IMG/VR virus record: IMGVR_UViG_3300043449_000060
Span: 1 to 23,243 of that record
Direction: 5' to 3' (one strand)
DNA: 23,243 nucleotides
DNA from: a virus
Below are positions 7,687 through 14,561 of the stretch, piece by piece (position 1 is the first letter of the stretch; every line of letters starts with the position of its first letter). Under the pieces are notes generated by a model. The model had not been told where the DNA came from. It saw nothing but the letters and a program-made list of their open reading frames with translations, and searched no databases. The position numbers and the translations under genes were made by a program.

Positions 7687-8269
7687 ACAACTAAAACAAC
7701 TCCATATTGGTGCGGAGTGGGTGGATGCTCTAAATGAGACATTCTCACGTTTTAACATTGCTACAAAGAATCAAAAGGCTATGTTTATCGGTCAATGTTC
7801 TCACGAAAGTGGTAATTTCAGGTTGTTGCAAGAAAATTTAAATTACAAGGCGGCAACGCTGATGAAGTTATGGCCTAAACGCTTTCCTACCCTAGAAGTT
7901 GCCAATCAATACGCTGGTAACGCTCGTGCTATCGCTAACAAGGTTTACGCAGATCGTATGGGGAATCGAGATGAAGCATCTGGTGACGGGTATCGGTTCA
8001 GGGGAAAAGGACTCGTTCAACTTACTGGACACTCTAACCATTTCCACGCAGGCAAAGCATTGGGTGTTGATTTTGTTATGCAACCTGATCTTGTTGCAAC
8101 CCCTAAATATGCCGCCCTCACTGCGGGGTGGTTCTGGGAAACACATAAACTCAATCCACCAGCGGATGCCCTTGACTACACTAAAGTGACCAAGATCATA
8201 AATGGTGGCTTGATAGGGCTGGACGATAGGATCAAGCACACGCAACAAGCGTTAGCTGTGTTGGCTTAG
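7673..8269 (+). CDS. Endolysin, GH19 chitinase-like lysozyme, 198 aa
   Basis: The protein matches the GH19 endolysin plan. There is a helix with the catalytic Glu in 'GQCSHESGNFR' (E45), a second acidic residue at E54 ('LLQENL'), and the substrate-binding block 'YRFRGKGLVQLTGH' (107-120). A 'WFWETHKLN' helix and 'KIINGGLIGLDDR' near the end complete the fold. It should cut peptidoglycan glycan strands. No signal peptide or anchor is present, so it would need the holin to reach the periplasm. The ATG at 7673 overlaps the end of the i-spanin and has GGAG about 8 bases upstream. Its stop codon overlaps that of a leftward small gene, so the two operons meet here. Confidence 0.9.
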   Translation: MVNAEQLKQLHIGAEWVDALNETFSRFNIATKNQKAMFIGQCSHESGNFRLLQENLNYKAATLMKLWPKRFPTLEVANQYAGNARAIANKVYADRMGNRDEASGDGYRFRGKGLVQLTGHSNHFHAGKALGVDFVMQPDLVATPKYAALTAGWFWETHKLNPPADALDYTKVTKIINGGLIGLDDRIKHTQQALAVLA

Positions 8270-8370
8270 TCTTTATCCCAAGAAAAATAGAGGATGGCGA
8301 CTATTACGCCAATCCCTACGCAGGCACCTATCAATAGTAAAGCGATGATGGTCAAGATGCTTTCTATCAT
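8266..8370 (-). CDS. 34-aa single-helix membrane peptide
   Basis: Reading leftward from ATG at 8370, the peptide is almost entirely one hydrophobic helix ('ILTIIALLLIGACVGIGVIV') with a short charged end (WDKD). AGGAG lies just upstream and the start overlaps the previous stop as ATGA, so coupled translation is likely. It is the last gene of the leftward operon and overlaps the endolysin stop by 4 bases. The embedded terminator-like hairpin (8292-8315) lies in its second half. No family is recognised; small inner-membrane phage peptides can affect host membranes or lysis timing, but that is speculation here. Confidence 0.55.
   Translation of the reverse strand: MIESILTIIALLLIGACVGIGVIVAILYFSWDKD
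8281..8315 (-). terminator. Candidate leftward intrinsic terminator inside the last small gene
   Basis: On the minus strand GGAT-T-GGCG and CGCCATCC form an 8-bp stem with one bulged base and a 7-base loop (8292-8315), followed by TCTATTTTTCTT. Stem plus U-rich tail fits an intrinsic terminator for the leftward operon. It lies before the stop codon of the 34-aa gene, so transcripts ending here would lack that stop; this weakens the call. Confidence 0.35.
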
Positions 8371-8477
8371 TTAACTTTACTCCTAATCAAATCCTCCAAA
8401 CACTTCATCAAAGTAAATACCGCACTTAGAAAAGCTGGTGCCAACATACCAAGAATAAAAAGCGTTACATCATACAT
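8367..8477 (-). CDS. 36-aa small membrane-associated peptide
   Basis: It starts at ATG 8477 with GGAG 7 bases upstream. The sequence is a hydrophobic N-terminal helix ('VTLFILGMLAPAFLSAVF') and a basic end ('LIRSKVK'). It overlaps both neighbours by 4-8 bases, which supports coupled translation. I recognise no family. Confidence 0.5.
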   Translation of the reverse strand: MYDVTLFILGMLAPAFLSAVFTLMKCLEDLIRSKVK

Positions 8478-8607
8478 ATCTAGTCTCCAAATACATTTCG
8501 TGGAATGCCCACACAACCAGCCAATCCCACATTAGATTGGGGCAGTTACCATCATGGTAATACTTTGCCATAGAAAGACAAAACTCTTTAGTTGGTGGTT
8601 TTTTCAT
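8470..8607 (-). CDS. 45-aa small protein, unknown function
   Basis: It runs leftward from ATG 8607, beginning M-K-K-P-P-T-K-E-F and ending in an aromatic, amphipathic part ('MWDWLVVWAFHEMYLE'). It has two Cys residues and four Trp in 45 residues. The ribosome site is weak (a GAG in CTAGAG). It overlaps the upstream 74-aa gene by 20 bases and the downstream 36-aa gene by 8 bases. No homologous family is recognised; the overlap pattern is the main support. Confidence 0.45.
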   Translation of the reverse strand: MKKPPTKEFCLSMAKYYHDGNCPNLMWDWLVVWAFHEMYLETRYV

Positions 8608-8812
8608 ATTTTGACTCTAGTTCATCTACTCGTTTAGACAGAAGTCGAACAACCTCGGTCAGCAACGCAACTTCAGCAATTAACTTTGCCTCTTTGGTTG
8701 GATGGCGAATTGTCTCCTTCCTAACTGAACTTTGCTCCATTGCGCTAAAGAATTCCTTCTCCTCTGGAGTCTCTATTTGGATGGGTATGGTTAAGCCAAT
8801 TGGTTTACGCAT
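8588..8812 (-). CDS. 74-aa coiled-coil protein, unknown function
   Basis: It starts at ATG 8812. After a Pro/Ile-rich start ('MRKPIGLTIPIQIETPEE'), the second half is a strong heptad helix ('IAEVALLTEVVRLLSKRV') followed by 'DELESKYEKTTN', so it probably forms a short coiled coil and dimerises. No DNA-binding or catalytic motif is visible. It lies between a membrane peptide and the 45-aa gene in the leftward operon. The function is unknown. Confidence 0.55.
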   Translation of the reverse strand: MRKPIGLTIPIQIETPEEKEFFSAMEQSSVRKETIRHPTKEAKLIAEVALLTEVVRLLSKRVDELESKYEKTTN

Positions 8813-8813
8813 A

Positions 8814-9011
8814 TCAAATCCAAATGTATTTGGTGAACATATAAAAGAAGAACCACACTATGGCAATCAGCGCACACAGAATAGCGAAGTCGCTGATCTG
8901 CGGCTCACGATAGGGGCCTGTGAAGATGTCTTCATTCAAATAGTCTTTAGGCCATGCCTCTTGCATGGTGCGGGGGAACATTCGTCCAGTTGGTAGTAGA
9001 TCATCATTCAT
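8814..9011 (-). CDS. 65-aa C-tail-anchored membrane protein
   Basis: Starting at ATG 9011, the first 40 residues are soluble and Pro/acid-rich ('FPRTMQEAWPKDYLNEDIF'). The last 25 form one aromatic transmembrane helix ('ILCALIAIVWFFFYMF') with a short KYIWI end, so it looks tail-anchored in the inner membrane. The start overlaps the previous stop as ATGA. No family is recognised. Confidence 0.55.
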   Translation of the reverse strand: MNDDLLPTGRMFPRTMQEAWPKDYLNEDIFTGPYREPQISDFAILCALIAIVWFFFYMFTKYIWI

Positions 9012-9157
9012 TTCAAAAGGCTCCTGTAAGCGTTAATGGCATCTTTCAGATCATTCTGCAACTGTTGGATGTAGTCCTGTTGCTCTTGCAATTTAATGTA
9101 AGACTCTTGGGCAAACTTGGCTAGATTCTCGTGGCTCCATGATTCAAATGTTGGCAT
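9008..9157 (-). CDS. 49-aa helical protein, unknown function
   Basis: It runs leftward from ATG 9157 with GGAG 6 bases upstream, a good ribosome site. The protein is hydrophilic and probably one long helix ('YIKLQEQQDYIQQLQNDL'), likely a small coiled coil. It ends by overlapping the next start as ATGA. It is easily missed because it is so short. No family is recognised. Confidence 0.55.
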   Translation of the reverse strand: MPTFESWSHENLAKFAQESYIKLQEQQDYIQQLQNDLKDAINAYRSLLK

Positions 9158-9159
9158 TG

Positions 9160-9387
9160 TTATCTCCAAAATCGTTTAAGGTTGTCGGTTGAAAATGTTT
9201 TTTGGTACTCGGTTTCTTTGGGAGTAGTTAACCTGTTTTTCTGAGGTAAAGCTCCTGTGAACACTTCTTCTTTGGTTTTAAAAATACAAAAGCAAAGTTT
9301 GCAGTATCTGCGGCGGTAAGTAAACTCTTCATTCTGTATGGTTTCGGTGATTGCGATCTTGTCACCCTCGCACTTAGGACATTTCAA
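9160..9387 (-). CDS. Zinc-ribbon protein, 75 aa, TTG start
   Basis: I choose TTG 9387, which overlaps the previous stop as TTGA and has GAGGT 6 bases upstream; this makes the protein begin M-K-C-P-K-C, the normal opening of short zinc ribbons. A longer TTG start at 9411 is possible. Two CxxC pairs, 'CPKC' (3-6) and 'CKLC' in 'RRRYCKLCFCIF', would hold one zinc ion, as in NrdR-type or Ogr-like ribbons. The rest is basic and polar. It may bind DNA or RNA polymerase as a small regulator; the fold is well supported, the role is not. Confidence 0.65.
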   Translation of the reverse strand: MKCPKCEGDKIAITETIQNEEFTYRRRYCKLCFCIFKTKEEVFTGALPQKNRLTTPKETEYQKTFSTDNLKRFWR

Positions 9388-9584
9388 AATGGCACCTCGT
9401 CCCAAACCCAAGATGAGCAGTCAACAAGACCAGTAATCCAATCATCTGGTGGAGGCGCATCAAACTCTTGGCACTTACTGAAACTAAGTTTGGTGCAACT
9501 TTGGCAGTTGACAGGAATAATGTTTATCTGTGCCAATTGCTTCTTCAAATGCATTTTGATGGCGTTTAGTTCAACTAAATTCAT
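9384..9584 (-). CDS. 66-aa Cys-containing small protein
   Basis: It starts at ATG 9584, overlapping the last 14 bases of the helicase gene. The N-terminal half is a helix ('IKMHLKKQLAQINIIP'), followed by a 'CQSCTKLSFSKC' block that could bind a metal, and an acidic/Trp-rich end ('DDWITGLVDCSSWVWDEVPF'). The stop overlaps the zinc-ribbon start. No family is recognised. Four Cys in 66 residues and two neighbouring Cys-rich genes suggest a small metal-binding protein. Confidence 0.5.
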   Translation of the reverse strand: MNLVELNAIKMHLKKQLAQINIIPVNCQSCTKLSFSKCQEFDAPPPDDWITGLVDCSSWVWDEVPF

Positions 9585-11190
9585 AATCTCTCACTTCCGT
9601 ATATTTTCCATTTTGGCGAGTTGCAATGCGGGATGGTTTTTTAATGCAGTTTGGATCGAAAAGCAAAGCATTGATTGCATACTCAACACTTGTTGGATAA
9701 CTAAGCGAAGTATTTGGCGAACTGCGAGCAATCCACCAAGCAACAGCCTTCTGTCCTGCATAACCCGTATGGTCAAAACAAACCCATTCTGATGCTTTTT
9801 TCAAGATTCCAGAATAGTAGTCAACCCTAAGAGAGTCAGGCTTACCATCCTTCTTATGGGTGTGGTACTCAACCTTGGTGATGTCATGCCAAACCAAAGA
9901 GTGCTTGGCGTTTGACAAAAGTTCTGCGTAAGACAGAGTGGCATCCAAGACCTTGGGTTGCTCTTCCCTAATCGTGGCTCCACAGGCAACACAAGTCAAT
10001 GCGGCGGCGGCATTCCTCTCGCCGCAATCTGGACAGATGGAGAATGGAGCCTCTTGATTGCTGGTCAGGCGTTTGGTTCTACCGCTGATGGTGTCAACGG
10101 GGCCGAGTCTGGCGACTGTGTCGGTGAAATCAAGCACCATGCAGTCGGTCTTCCCATCCGCAATGCGGGTGCCTCTGCCCATGCCTTGCACATACAGAAC
10201 TGGCGACTGCGTTGGTCTGCACCAGATGATGCAATCCACATCTGGCACATCGAAACCAGTTGACAAAGCCAAGACAGTCACCAAGCAACGAATCTCTCCA
10301 TTGCGGAAATCTCTGATGAGGTCTTCCCTAATGTTTTTTGGAGTCTCACCACAGACAACGGCGGTTCTTACGCCAAGTGAATTTAGGCGATTACAGAGAC
10401 TATCTGCGTTAACGACACTTGGTGTAAAGGCTATCCACTTCTTGCGGTCTGAGGCGATTCTGGTGGCTTCTAGGGCTACTTTGTCCAAGTATTTCTCAAC
10501 CTCTAGCGACAACTCGCCAATCTTGTAGTCTCCGTTGGCAATTCCCACCTTGCTGGCATCGATCTGAGTGATCACTCCATAGGTCGGTGGGACTAATGGC
10601 GCAATGAATCCTGCATCAAGCAATTCCCTCATGGTCACTCGGCTGGCGAACCCTGTGAAGAGTGGATCATCTCCGTCCGTTAGCCAGACACCATTGCCCC
10701 TAAAGGGTGTAGCGGTCATGCCAACTGTTCGGTATTCGCAGAGTTCCGACAACTTAGCCAAGAAAGTGCGATACATCCCTTTTGGCTTTGTGTCTACCAG
10801 ATGCGCCTCATCAATGATCACCATCTTGATGTCTCCAAGAAGGTGCGCCGACTTAGCGATTGATCCTATGGTGGCAACAATCACATCTGCATCATGCTGT
10901 TTCTTGTTAAGGCTTGCACTCACAAAGCCAACCTTGATGTCTGGCGGCAAGAGGGCTTGCAACTTCTCAGCGTTCTGCTCCGCCAACTCCTTGCTAGGCA
11001 CCAGCACCACAGTTCTAGGGTGGAAGTCTGGGTACTGATCCCACATCTGGCGCACAATCTCGGCGCAGATGATTGACTTGCCTGCGGCAGTTGGTAGCAC
11101 CAACAGAGGTATGTCAGTTACCTCTTGGTGCTTTGTCCACCAATCAAACAAACTGGTGACTGTGCGAGATTGATACTCACGCAGGATCAT
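9571..11190 (-). CDS. SF2 DEAH helicase with C-terminal zinc ribbon, 539 aa
   Basis: I use ATG 11190 (M-I-L-R-E-Y-Q), the usual Q-motif opening, rather than an upstream in-frame start at 11268 that would lie fully inside the preceding small gene. Motifs in order: Walker A 'LPTAAGKS' (32-39), DEAH box (127-130), 'MTATPF' (158-163), a second RecA domain with 'STGFDVPDVD', and motif VI 'QGMGRGTR' (335-342). A zinc ribbon follows, CPDC (386-389) and CVAC (400-403). The C-terminal 120 residues carry no recognised motif. It is an SSL2/RecG-like ATP-dependent DNA translocase, probably unwinding DNA for replication or recombination beside the nuclease, Sak4 and DUF669 genes. Family is clear; exact role is inference. 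Confidence 0.88.
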   Translation of the reverse strand: MILREYQSRTVTSLFDWWTKHQEVTDIPLLVLPTAAGKSIICAEIVRQMWDQYPDFHPRTVVLVPSKELAEQNAEKLQALLPPDIKVGFVSASLNKKQHDADVIVATIGSIAKSAHLLGDIKMVIIDEAHLVDTKPKGMYRTFLAKLSELCEYRTVGMTATPFRGNGVWLTDGDDPLFTGFASRVTMRELLDAGFIAPLVPPTYGVITQIDASKVGIANGDYKIGELSLEVEKYLDKVALEATRIASDRKKWIAFTPSVVNADSLCNRLNSLGVRTAVVCGETPKNIREDLIRDFRNGEIRCLVTVLALSTGFDVPDVDCIIWCRPTQSPVLYVQGMGRGTRIADGKTDCMVLDFTDTVARLGPVDTISGRTKRLTSNQEAPFSICPDCGERNAAAALTCVACGATIREEQPKVLDATLSYAELLSNAKHSLVWHDITKVEYHTHKKDGKPDSLRVDYYSGILKKASEWVCFDHTGYAGQKAVAWWIARSSPNTSLSYPTSVEYAINALLFDPNCIKKPSRIATRQNGKYTEVRDYEFS

Positions 11191-11341
11191 TTTTTCTCGC
11201 CTCAAGCATTGCGTCTGCCACTCTGTAAGCGTCAGCAGAGAGTTGATAAACATTGGGGTGCATCCCATTGTTCAGCAAGCCTTGCATCGCTTGTGCGGCA
11301 AAGTAATCTCTCAGGGTAATGTCTTGAATTGGTGGTGTCAT
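11177..11341 (-). CDS. 54-aa conserved-type phage protein, unknown function
   Basis: It runs from ATG 11341 and overlaps the nuclease stop as ATGA and the helicase start by 14 bases. The sequence 'LRDYFAAQAMQGLL' then 'AYRVADAMLEAR' is a helical pattern I recall in many small phage and prophage proteins of unknown function. There is no signal, membrane segment or catalytic motif. Confidence 0.6.
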   Translation of the reverse strand: MTPPIQDITLRDYFAAQAMQGLLNNGMHPNVYQLSADAYRVADAMLEARKNDPA

Positions 11342-12423
11342 ACAAATTTTCCTTCATATTGTTTCCGCAATTCCAAGCATTGCTCGTCCACCAAAATCGT
11401 CTTGTCTCCACAGGCGTGGATTTCCTGACTGCTCAAGTGGTCTGGGTTCTTGTTTGGATCGCCATTGGTAAAGCGTTTGCCATCTGCCATTTCGTAGATA
11501 ACTCCATCTCCATCTGTGTCAATAGGATGGGCAGTCTTAGCCAGCAAAATTGGAATGATCCTGTGGTCTTTGCATCCTTGTCGCTGTTCATCAACCGACA
11601 AATCCTTTTTGTGCGTTTGGCAACTCCATCTCGCCTCTCCATCCATTTCTGGGGTGACATGGGCGCATGATCTGCAAGATGCGGCTGGTACATCCGTTCC
11701 GTGGCAGATTGCGTGGTAGTCGCAGAATTTGCACTCGTACCAACTAGGATCAGCAGAGACACCAACAGGCGGCTCCGTGGCTGTGATGACCGCAATGGCT
11801 TTGTCAATGATGGCTTGAGCCTCTTGCACGTCAAACTCGACTCGTTCTGTATAGATTTCATCGTTATCCTTGTTGACTACAAAGTACAAGGCTCGTTTGC
11901 AACCATCGTCACCAAACTCGTCTTGCGTCCACTTCATGTATATTTGCATCTGCCCATAGTGTTCTGGCTTGGACTTCTTTACGCCATTTTTTTGCATATC
12001 CCGAAACATCTTGTCCGAGGCAGTCTTGATCTCCAAAATGTGCGGCGACTTGGGTGCCTGTGGTAGACCAGTGAGAATCCCATCGCAGTTGCCTTGGAAA
12101 TGCCCACCAGAAGATTGCTCTGTGAATGACCATTGCTTTCCTGTGGCTGGATTGTTTTGGTAAACAGTACAACCAATGCTTGCCAAGTCTTTGTAGACCC
12201 GTGGCTCTTGCAGATGCCCAGACTGAAACACTCGATACAAGCGTCCAGAAAATTGTGCCGCCTTAGACCAGCGGAAGGAATACCAATGCTGGCGCAAACA
12301 AGGTTTGCCAATAGCAGAGGCTCCAAGGTATGGACGCTGTGGTTCAGAGCCAAACTTTGCCTTGTAGTAGGCAAAGATGGCATCTGCCACAGGGTCAACT
12401 ACCGCAGTTGGTAGTTGTGCCAT
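11338..12423 (-). CDS. RecB/Cas4-type PD-(D/E)XK nuclease with Fe-S cluster, 361 aa
   Basis: The nuclease core is visible in order: a G-H-x-x-E motif near G69-E73, D114 in 'GNCDGILTG', E131 and K133 in 'HILEIKTAS', and the Q-x-x-x-Y motif Q158-Y162. C42 ('KPCLRQHW') together with C231, C234 and C240 ('CKFCDYHAIC') matches the split four-Cys iron-sulfur signature of the AddB/Cas4 group. A second cluster, C250, C253, C268 and C284, follows and probably binds zinc. It is likely a DNA exonuclease making single-stranded ends for Sak4-mediated annealing. The start ATG follows AAGGG, 3 bases after the end of the DUF669 gene, and it is coupled to the next gene by ATGA. Confidence 0.82.
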   Translation of the reverse strand: MAQLPTAVVDPVADAIFAYYKAKFGSEPQRPYLGASAIGKPCLRQHWYSFRWSKAAQFSGRLYRVFQSGHLQEPRVYKDLASIGCTVYQNNPATGKQWSFTEQSSGGHFQGNCDGILTGLPQAPKSPHILEIKTASDKMFRDMQKNGVKKSKPEHYGQMQIYMKWTQDEFGDDGCKRALYFVVNKDNDEIYTERVEFDVQEAQAIIDKAIAVITATEPPVGVSADPSWYECKFCDYHAICHGTDVPAASCRSCAHVTPEMDGEARWSCQTHKKDLSVDEQRQGCKDHRIIPILLAKTAHPIDTDGDGVIYEMADGKRFTNGDPNKNPDHLSSQEIHACGDKTILVDEQCLELRKQYEGKFV

Positions 12424-12425
12424 TC

Positions 12426-12920
12426 TTATCCCTTCTTAGCCCATGCAGGGGCTTTAGAAGTTGGTGCAGAGGCTTGTGCAGGGGCTGGTGTATCAGCAAC
12501 TTGTGCTGAATGCGTAGGCGCACCACCAGAGGCAGACTCATAGCCCTTGATGTTGTTGCTCTCTTGGTACTTGCCATCTGCCTCACGGACTGTCACCTTG
12601 ATTCGCATAGGCTTGTAATGCAATGCAGATGTGTCTTCCAACTTGATCACATTCACGGCATGGCAAAGTGCAGACAACTGCGCCTGTGCAATGCGTTGGG
12701 TGGTTTCGTTGTTGTGTTCGATGTTCAGGTTGTCCCACACACGGCGGCCTTTGTACTGACCATCAATGATCTCCAAAGTAAGTTTCAAACCCTGACCATT
12801 GCCAGATGCCAATGGACGAACATCAGACTCTGTGATGTGTGCAAGGTAAGTTCCTGCGGGTAAGACTCCATTTGTGATCTGTGGAGCGACAGCGGATGCG
12901 TCAAAAGAAAAGTTAGCCAT
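12426..12920 (-). CDS. DUF669-family protein, SSB-like, 164 aa
   Basis: The N-terminal 110 residues match the DUF669 pattern: 'GTYLAHITESDVRPLASG' , 'GLKLTLEIIDGQYKGRRVWD' and 'LNIEHNNETTQRIAQAQL', a beta-rich OB-like arrangement. The tail (about 125-164) is disordered, rich in Ala, Pro, Ser and Thr, and ends A-P-A-W-A-K-K-G, resembling the flexible partner-binding tails of single-strand DNA-binding proteins. It lies between a Sak4-like ATPase and a nuclease, which agrees with a DNA-binding helper. AGGAA precedes the ATG. The family is well supported; the SSB-like role comes from gene neighbourhood. Confidence 0.75.
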   Translation of the reverse strand: MANFSFDASAVAPQITNGVLPAGTYLAHITESDVRPLASGNGQGLKLTLEIIDGQYKGRRVWDNLNIEHNNETTQRIAQAQLSALCHAVNVIKLEDTSALHYKPMRIKVTVREADGKYQESNNIKGYESASGGAPTHSAQVADTPAPAQASAPTSKAPAWAKKG

Positions 12921-12957
12921 TTTTAAATTCCTAAAAGTTAAAGTTACGGATTGATGA

Positions 12958-13701
12958 TCAAGATTGTGCTTTTGTCAAAGCGTCTTGGAATGTCGCCCAA
13001 TCAAGCGGCATATTGGATAAGCCAAAGCGGTTGCCACCGCAATGGGCTGGATGAGCCTCAACATGGAGGATGCGTTCACCCGTAGTAGTTGCCTTGGTTT
13101 CTTTCTTGTTGAAACCAGCGTCTGTTTTACTGGTGTAGATGCGGTAGCCTGCGTAGCCAATCACATCTGCCCATTCCTGCACCAGAGCGGCGGCTCGGTC
13201 ATGGAGTTTTAAAACATGGGAGTCATAGCCCTCGGTCAGCGGGTCTTCCACTCGTTTGATCTTGTCGTGGGCAATAAGGATGATGCCCATTTGCTTGGTG
13301 GATCGGAGGACTTCTAAACCAGTAAGAAGGTTGCGCCACTCTTCAGCGGCGGCGACATAGCCCTTCCCGAAGCCAGGCTGTTCGATGTTCTTCCACCCAT
13401 TCTGTTTGCACACATGATCCTGCACCATTGGCTCCAACCAATCGAGCGAATCCATAAACAGCGTCTTGAAATCATGCTCATTTGTGATCAGCGTTTCAAT
13501 TGCGGAATAAACCTCTTGCAAAGAACTAGCCAATGGAAATGCGTTAGCGTCCACAGCGTCTGCACCATCTTCTGTCAAGATGCCAATGGCGTTAGGTGCG
13601 TGTGATGCAAAGGTGGTCTTGCCGATCTTTCCTGCGCCAACTAAACAGATTTTGGGCGCACGAACACGGCGGGTTTTGGTGATAGATTTAAGATCAAACA
13701 T
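12958..13701 (-). CDS. Sak4-like RecA-fold ATPase (AAA_24), 247 aa
   Basis: Walker A is 'GAGKIGKT' (22-29) after a short beta strand ('APKICLVG'). A Walker B candidate is 'LFMDSLDWLEP' with D84. A later strand 'MGIILIAHDKIKR' fits the RecA-core sensor. Length and pattern agree with the phage nucleotide-binding group that includes single-strand annealing protein Sak4, shorter than RecA and lacking its N-terminal domain. It would load on single-stranded DNA with the DUF669 protein. No helicase loop or zinc site is seen. Its ATG has only a weak ribosome site, and it starts 2 bases after the previous gene. Assignment to Sak4 rather than a general ATPase is likely but not certain. Confidence 0.75.
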   Translation of the reverse strand: MFDLKSITKTRRVRAPKICLVGAGKIGKTTFASHAPNAIGILTEDGADAVDANAFPLASSLQEVYSAIETLITNEHDFKTLFMDSLDWLEPMVQDHVCKQNGWKNIEQPGFGKGYVAAAEEWRNLLTGLEVLRSTKQMGIILIAHDKIKRVEDPLTEGYDSHVLKLHDRAAALVQEWADVIGYAGYRIYTSKTDAGFNKKETKATTTGERILHVEAHPAHCGGNRFGLSNMPLDWATFQDALTKAQS

Positions 13702-13703
13702 TT

Positions 13704-14069
13704 TTAGTCTTTCAGGTTTAAGGATGGTTTTGCGGGTTTAGATGTAAAGAATTTAGCGGCTTGTGCATAAGCAGGAGCATCGAGTTCTTGCAAGGCACGA
13801 AGTTGACGAAGATCAACTTCTGGCTTCCAACGAAATGCTTTTTGCACATTGGCTCCAAGCATCTCGAACTCGGCTGATAAAGCCTCTGCATCGACTGTGC
13901 GAGTCAGTTTCCAATAGATGGAGAACTCCTCATCATTGTGGGTGCCCTCGCCACCATCTGGCGTGACATAGAGCGCAAGAATCTTGTTCTCCACATCGAG
14001 GCGGTTTTTCTTGGCAGTTTCTTCTGCCAGTTTTGCGGCTCTAAGTTCCGCAACAAGTTTAGTAATCAT
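13704..14069 (-). CDS. 121-aa protein of unknown function
   Basis: It starts at ATG 14069 with AAGGA 8 bases upstream, overlapping the previous gene by 11 bases. The N-terminal half is a charged helix ('VAELRAAKLAEETAKKNR'); then 'YWKLTRTVDAEALSAEFEM' and 'AFRWKPEVDLRQLRALQEL' suggest a mixed fold. I recall similar proteins next to Sak4/DUF669 genes in phages but no assigned function. Position suggests a link with recombination. Confidence 0.6.
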   Translation of the reverse strand: MITKLVAELRAAKLAEETAKKNRLDVENKILALYVTPDGGEGTHNDEEFSIYWKLTRTVDAEALSAEFEMLGANVQKAFRWKPEVDLRQLRALQELDAPAYAQAAKFFTSKPAKPSLNLKD

Positions 14070-14298
14070 TGGAGTTTTCCTTCATATCTTCAAGGGCGGA
14101 TTCGCAGATGTGATCCACGATGGACTGCATAAGCAGATGGGCAATGTCAACGCCATTGGTGGTGGCGTTAACAAGGTTCATGCACTCGTCTATGTCGGGT
14201 GCGTCTGGATAGTTTTCTTCTGCTGGCTCATACTCCAGTTTGCATTGGAGTTCGACACCTTCGATCTCGCAGTTGAATTGGTAGAGGTCTGGTGTCAT
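14059..14298 (-). CDS. 79-aa acidic protein, unknown function
   Basis: It starts at ATG 14298, overlapping the previous stop as ATGA. It is strongly acidic (many Asp and Glu, e.g. 'EYEPAEENYPDAPDIDE') with three Cys, and has no membrane segment or motif. Small acidic phage proteins can mimic DNA or inhibit host factors, but nothing here proves that. The function is unknown. Confidence 0.55.
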   Translation of the reverse strand: MTPDLYQFNCEIEGVELQCKLEYEPAEENYPDAPDIDECMNLVNATTNGVDIAHLLMQSIVDHICESALEDMKENSNDY

Positions 14299-14561
14299 AG
14301 ATTTTTATCCTTGAGTTTGGCTTCAATGGCTTGGGCAAAGGGATAAAGATTTGTGCCATGTGTGTTTAAATCCTCCATGATTGCGCCTTGTTCTTGCTCC
14401 GTCAGCCCTACCCATGTGCGCTGTGGTGGGGTGGTGTATAGGGCAACGTCATCATCAAATGCTCTTTGCTTTGTCAATGTCGTCATCACAGTGAAGCCTT
14501 GACGTAGTTCGTCAAACCTATGCTCTGACATCCACGCCACAGGCTCTTGCTCTGGTTTCAT
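14295..14561 (-). CDS. 88-aa protein of the 'PVAWM...ALYTTPPQR' type
   Basis: I use ATG 14561 (M-K-P-E-Q-E-P-V-A-W-M) because GGGAG lies 7 bases upstream; a TTG at 14579 would add six residues. The 'EPVAWM' opening and 'DDVALYTTPPQRTW' segment are a pattern I recall in many short phage and prophage proteins of unknown function. The C-terminal half is a helix ('EQGAIMEDLNTHG'). No enzyme motif is seen. Its stop overlaps the next gene's ATG. Confidence 0.6.
   Translation of the reverse strand: MKPEQEPVAWMSEHRFDELRQGFTVMTTLTKQRAFDDDVALYTTPPQRTWVGLTEQEQGAIMEDLNTHGTNLYPFAQAIEAKLKDKNL

Noticed and set aside
8592-8996. Rightward 134-codon open frame opposite the small leftward genes
   Set aside because: The leftward frames have coupled starts, ribosome sites and plausible protein features; the rightward one shows none.
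9411-9411. Longer zinc-ribbon start at TTG 9411
   Set aside because: The TTG at 9387 has a GAGGT site and gives the standard M-K-C-P-K-C opening, while 9411 would lie deep in the previous gene.
11701-12066. Rightward 121-codon open frame over the nuclease gene
   Set aside because: It is antisense to a gene with clear catalytic motifs, with no ribosome site and no recognisable protein.
13984-14346. Rightward 120-codon open frame with hydrophobic stretches
   Set aside because: It is antisense to two coupled leftward genes and arises from the reverse of acidic codons.
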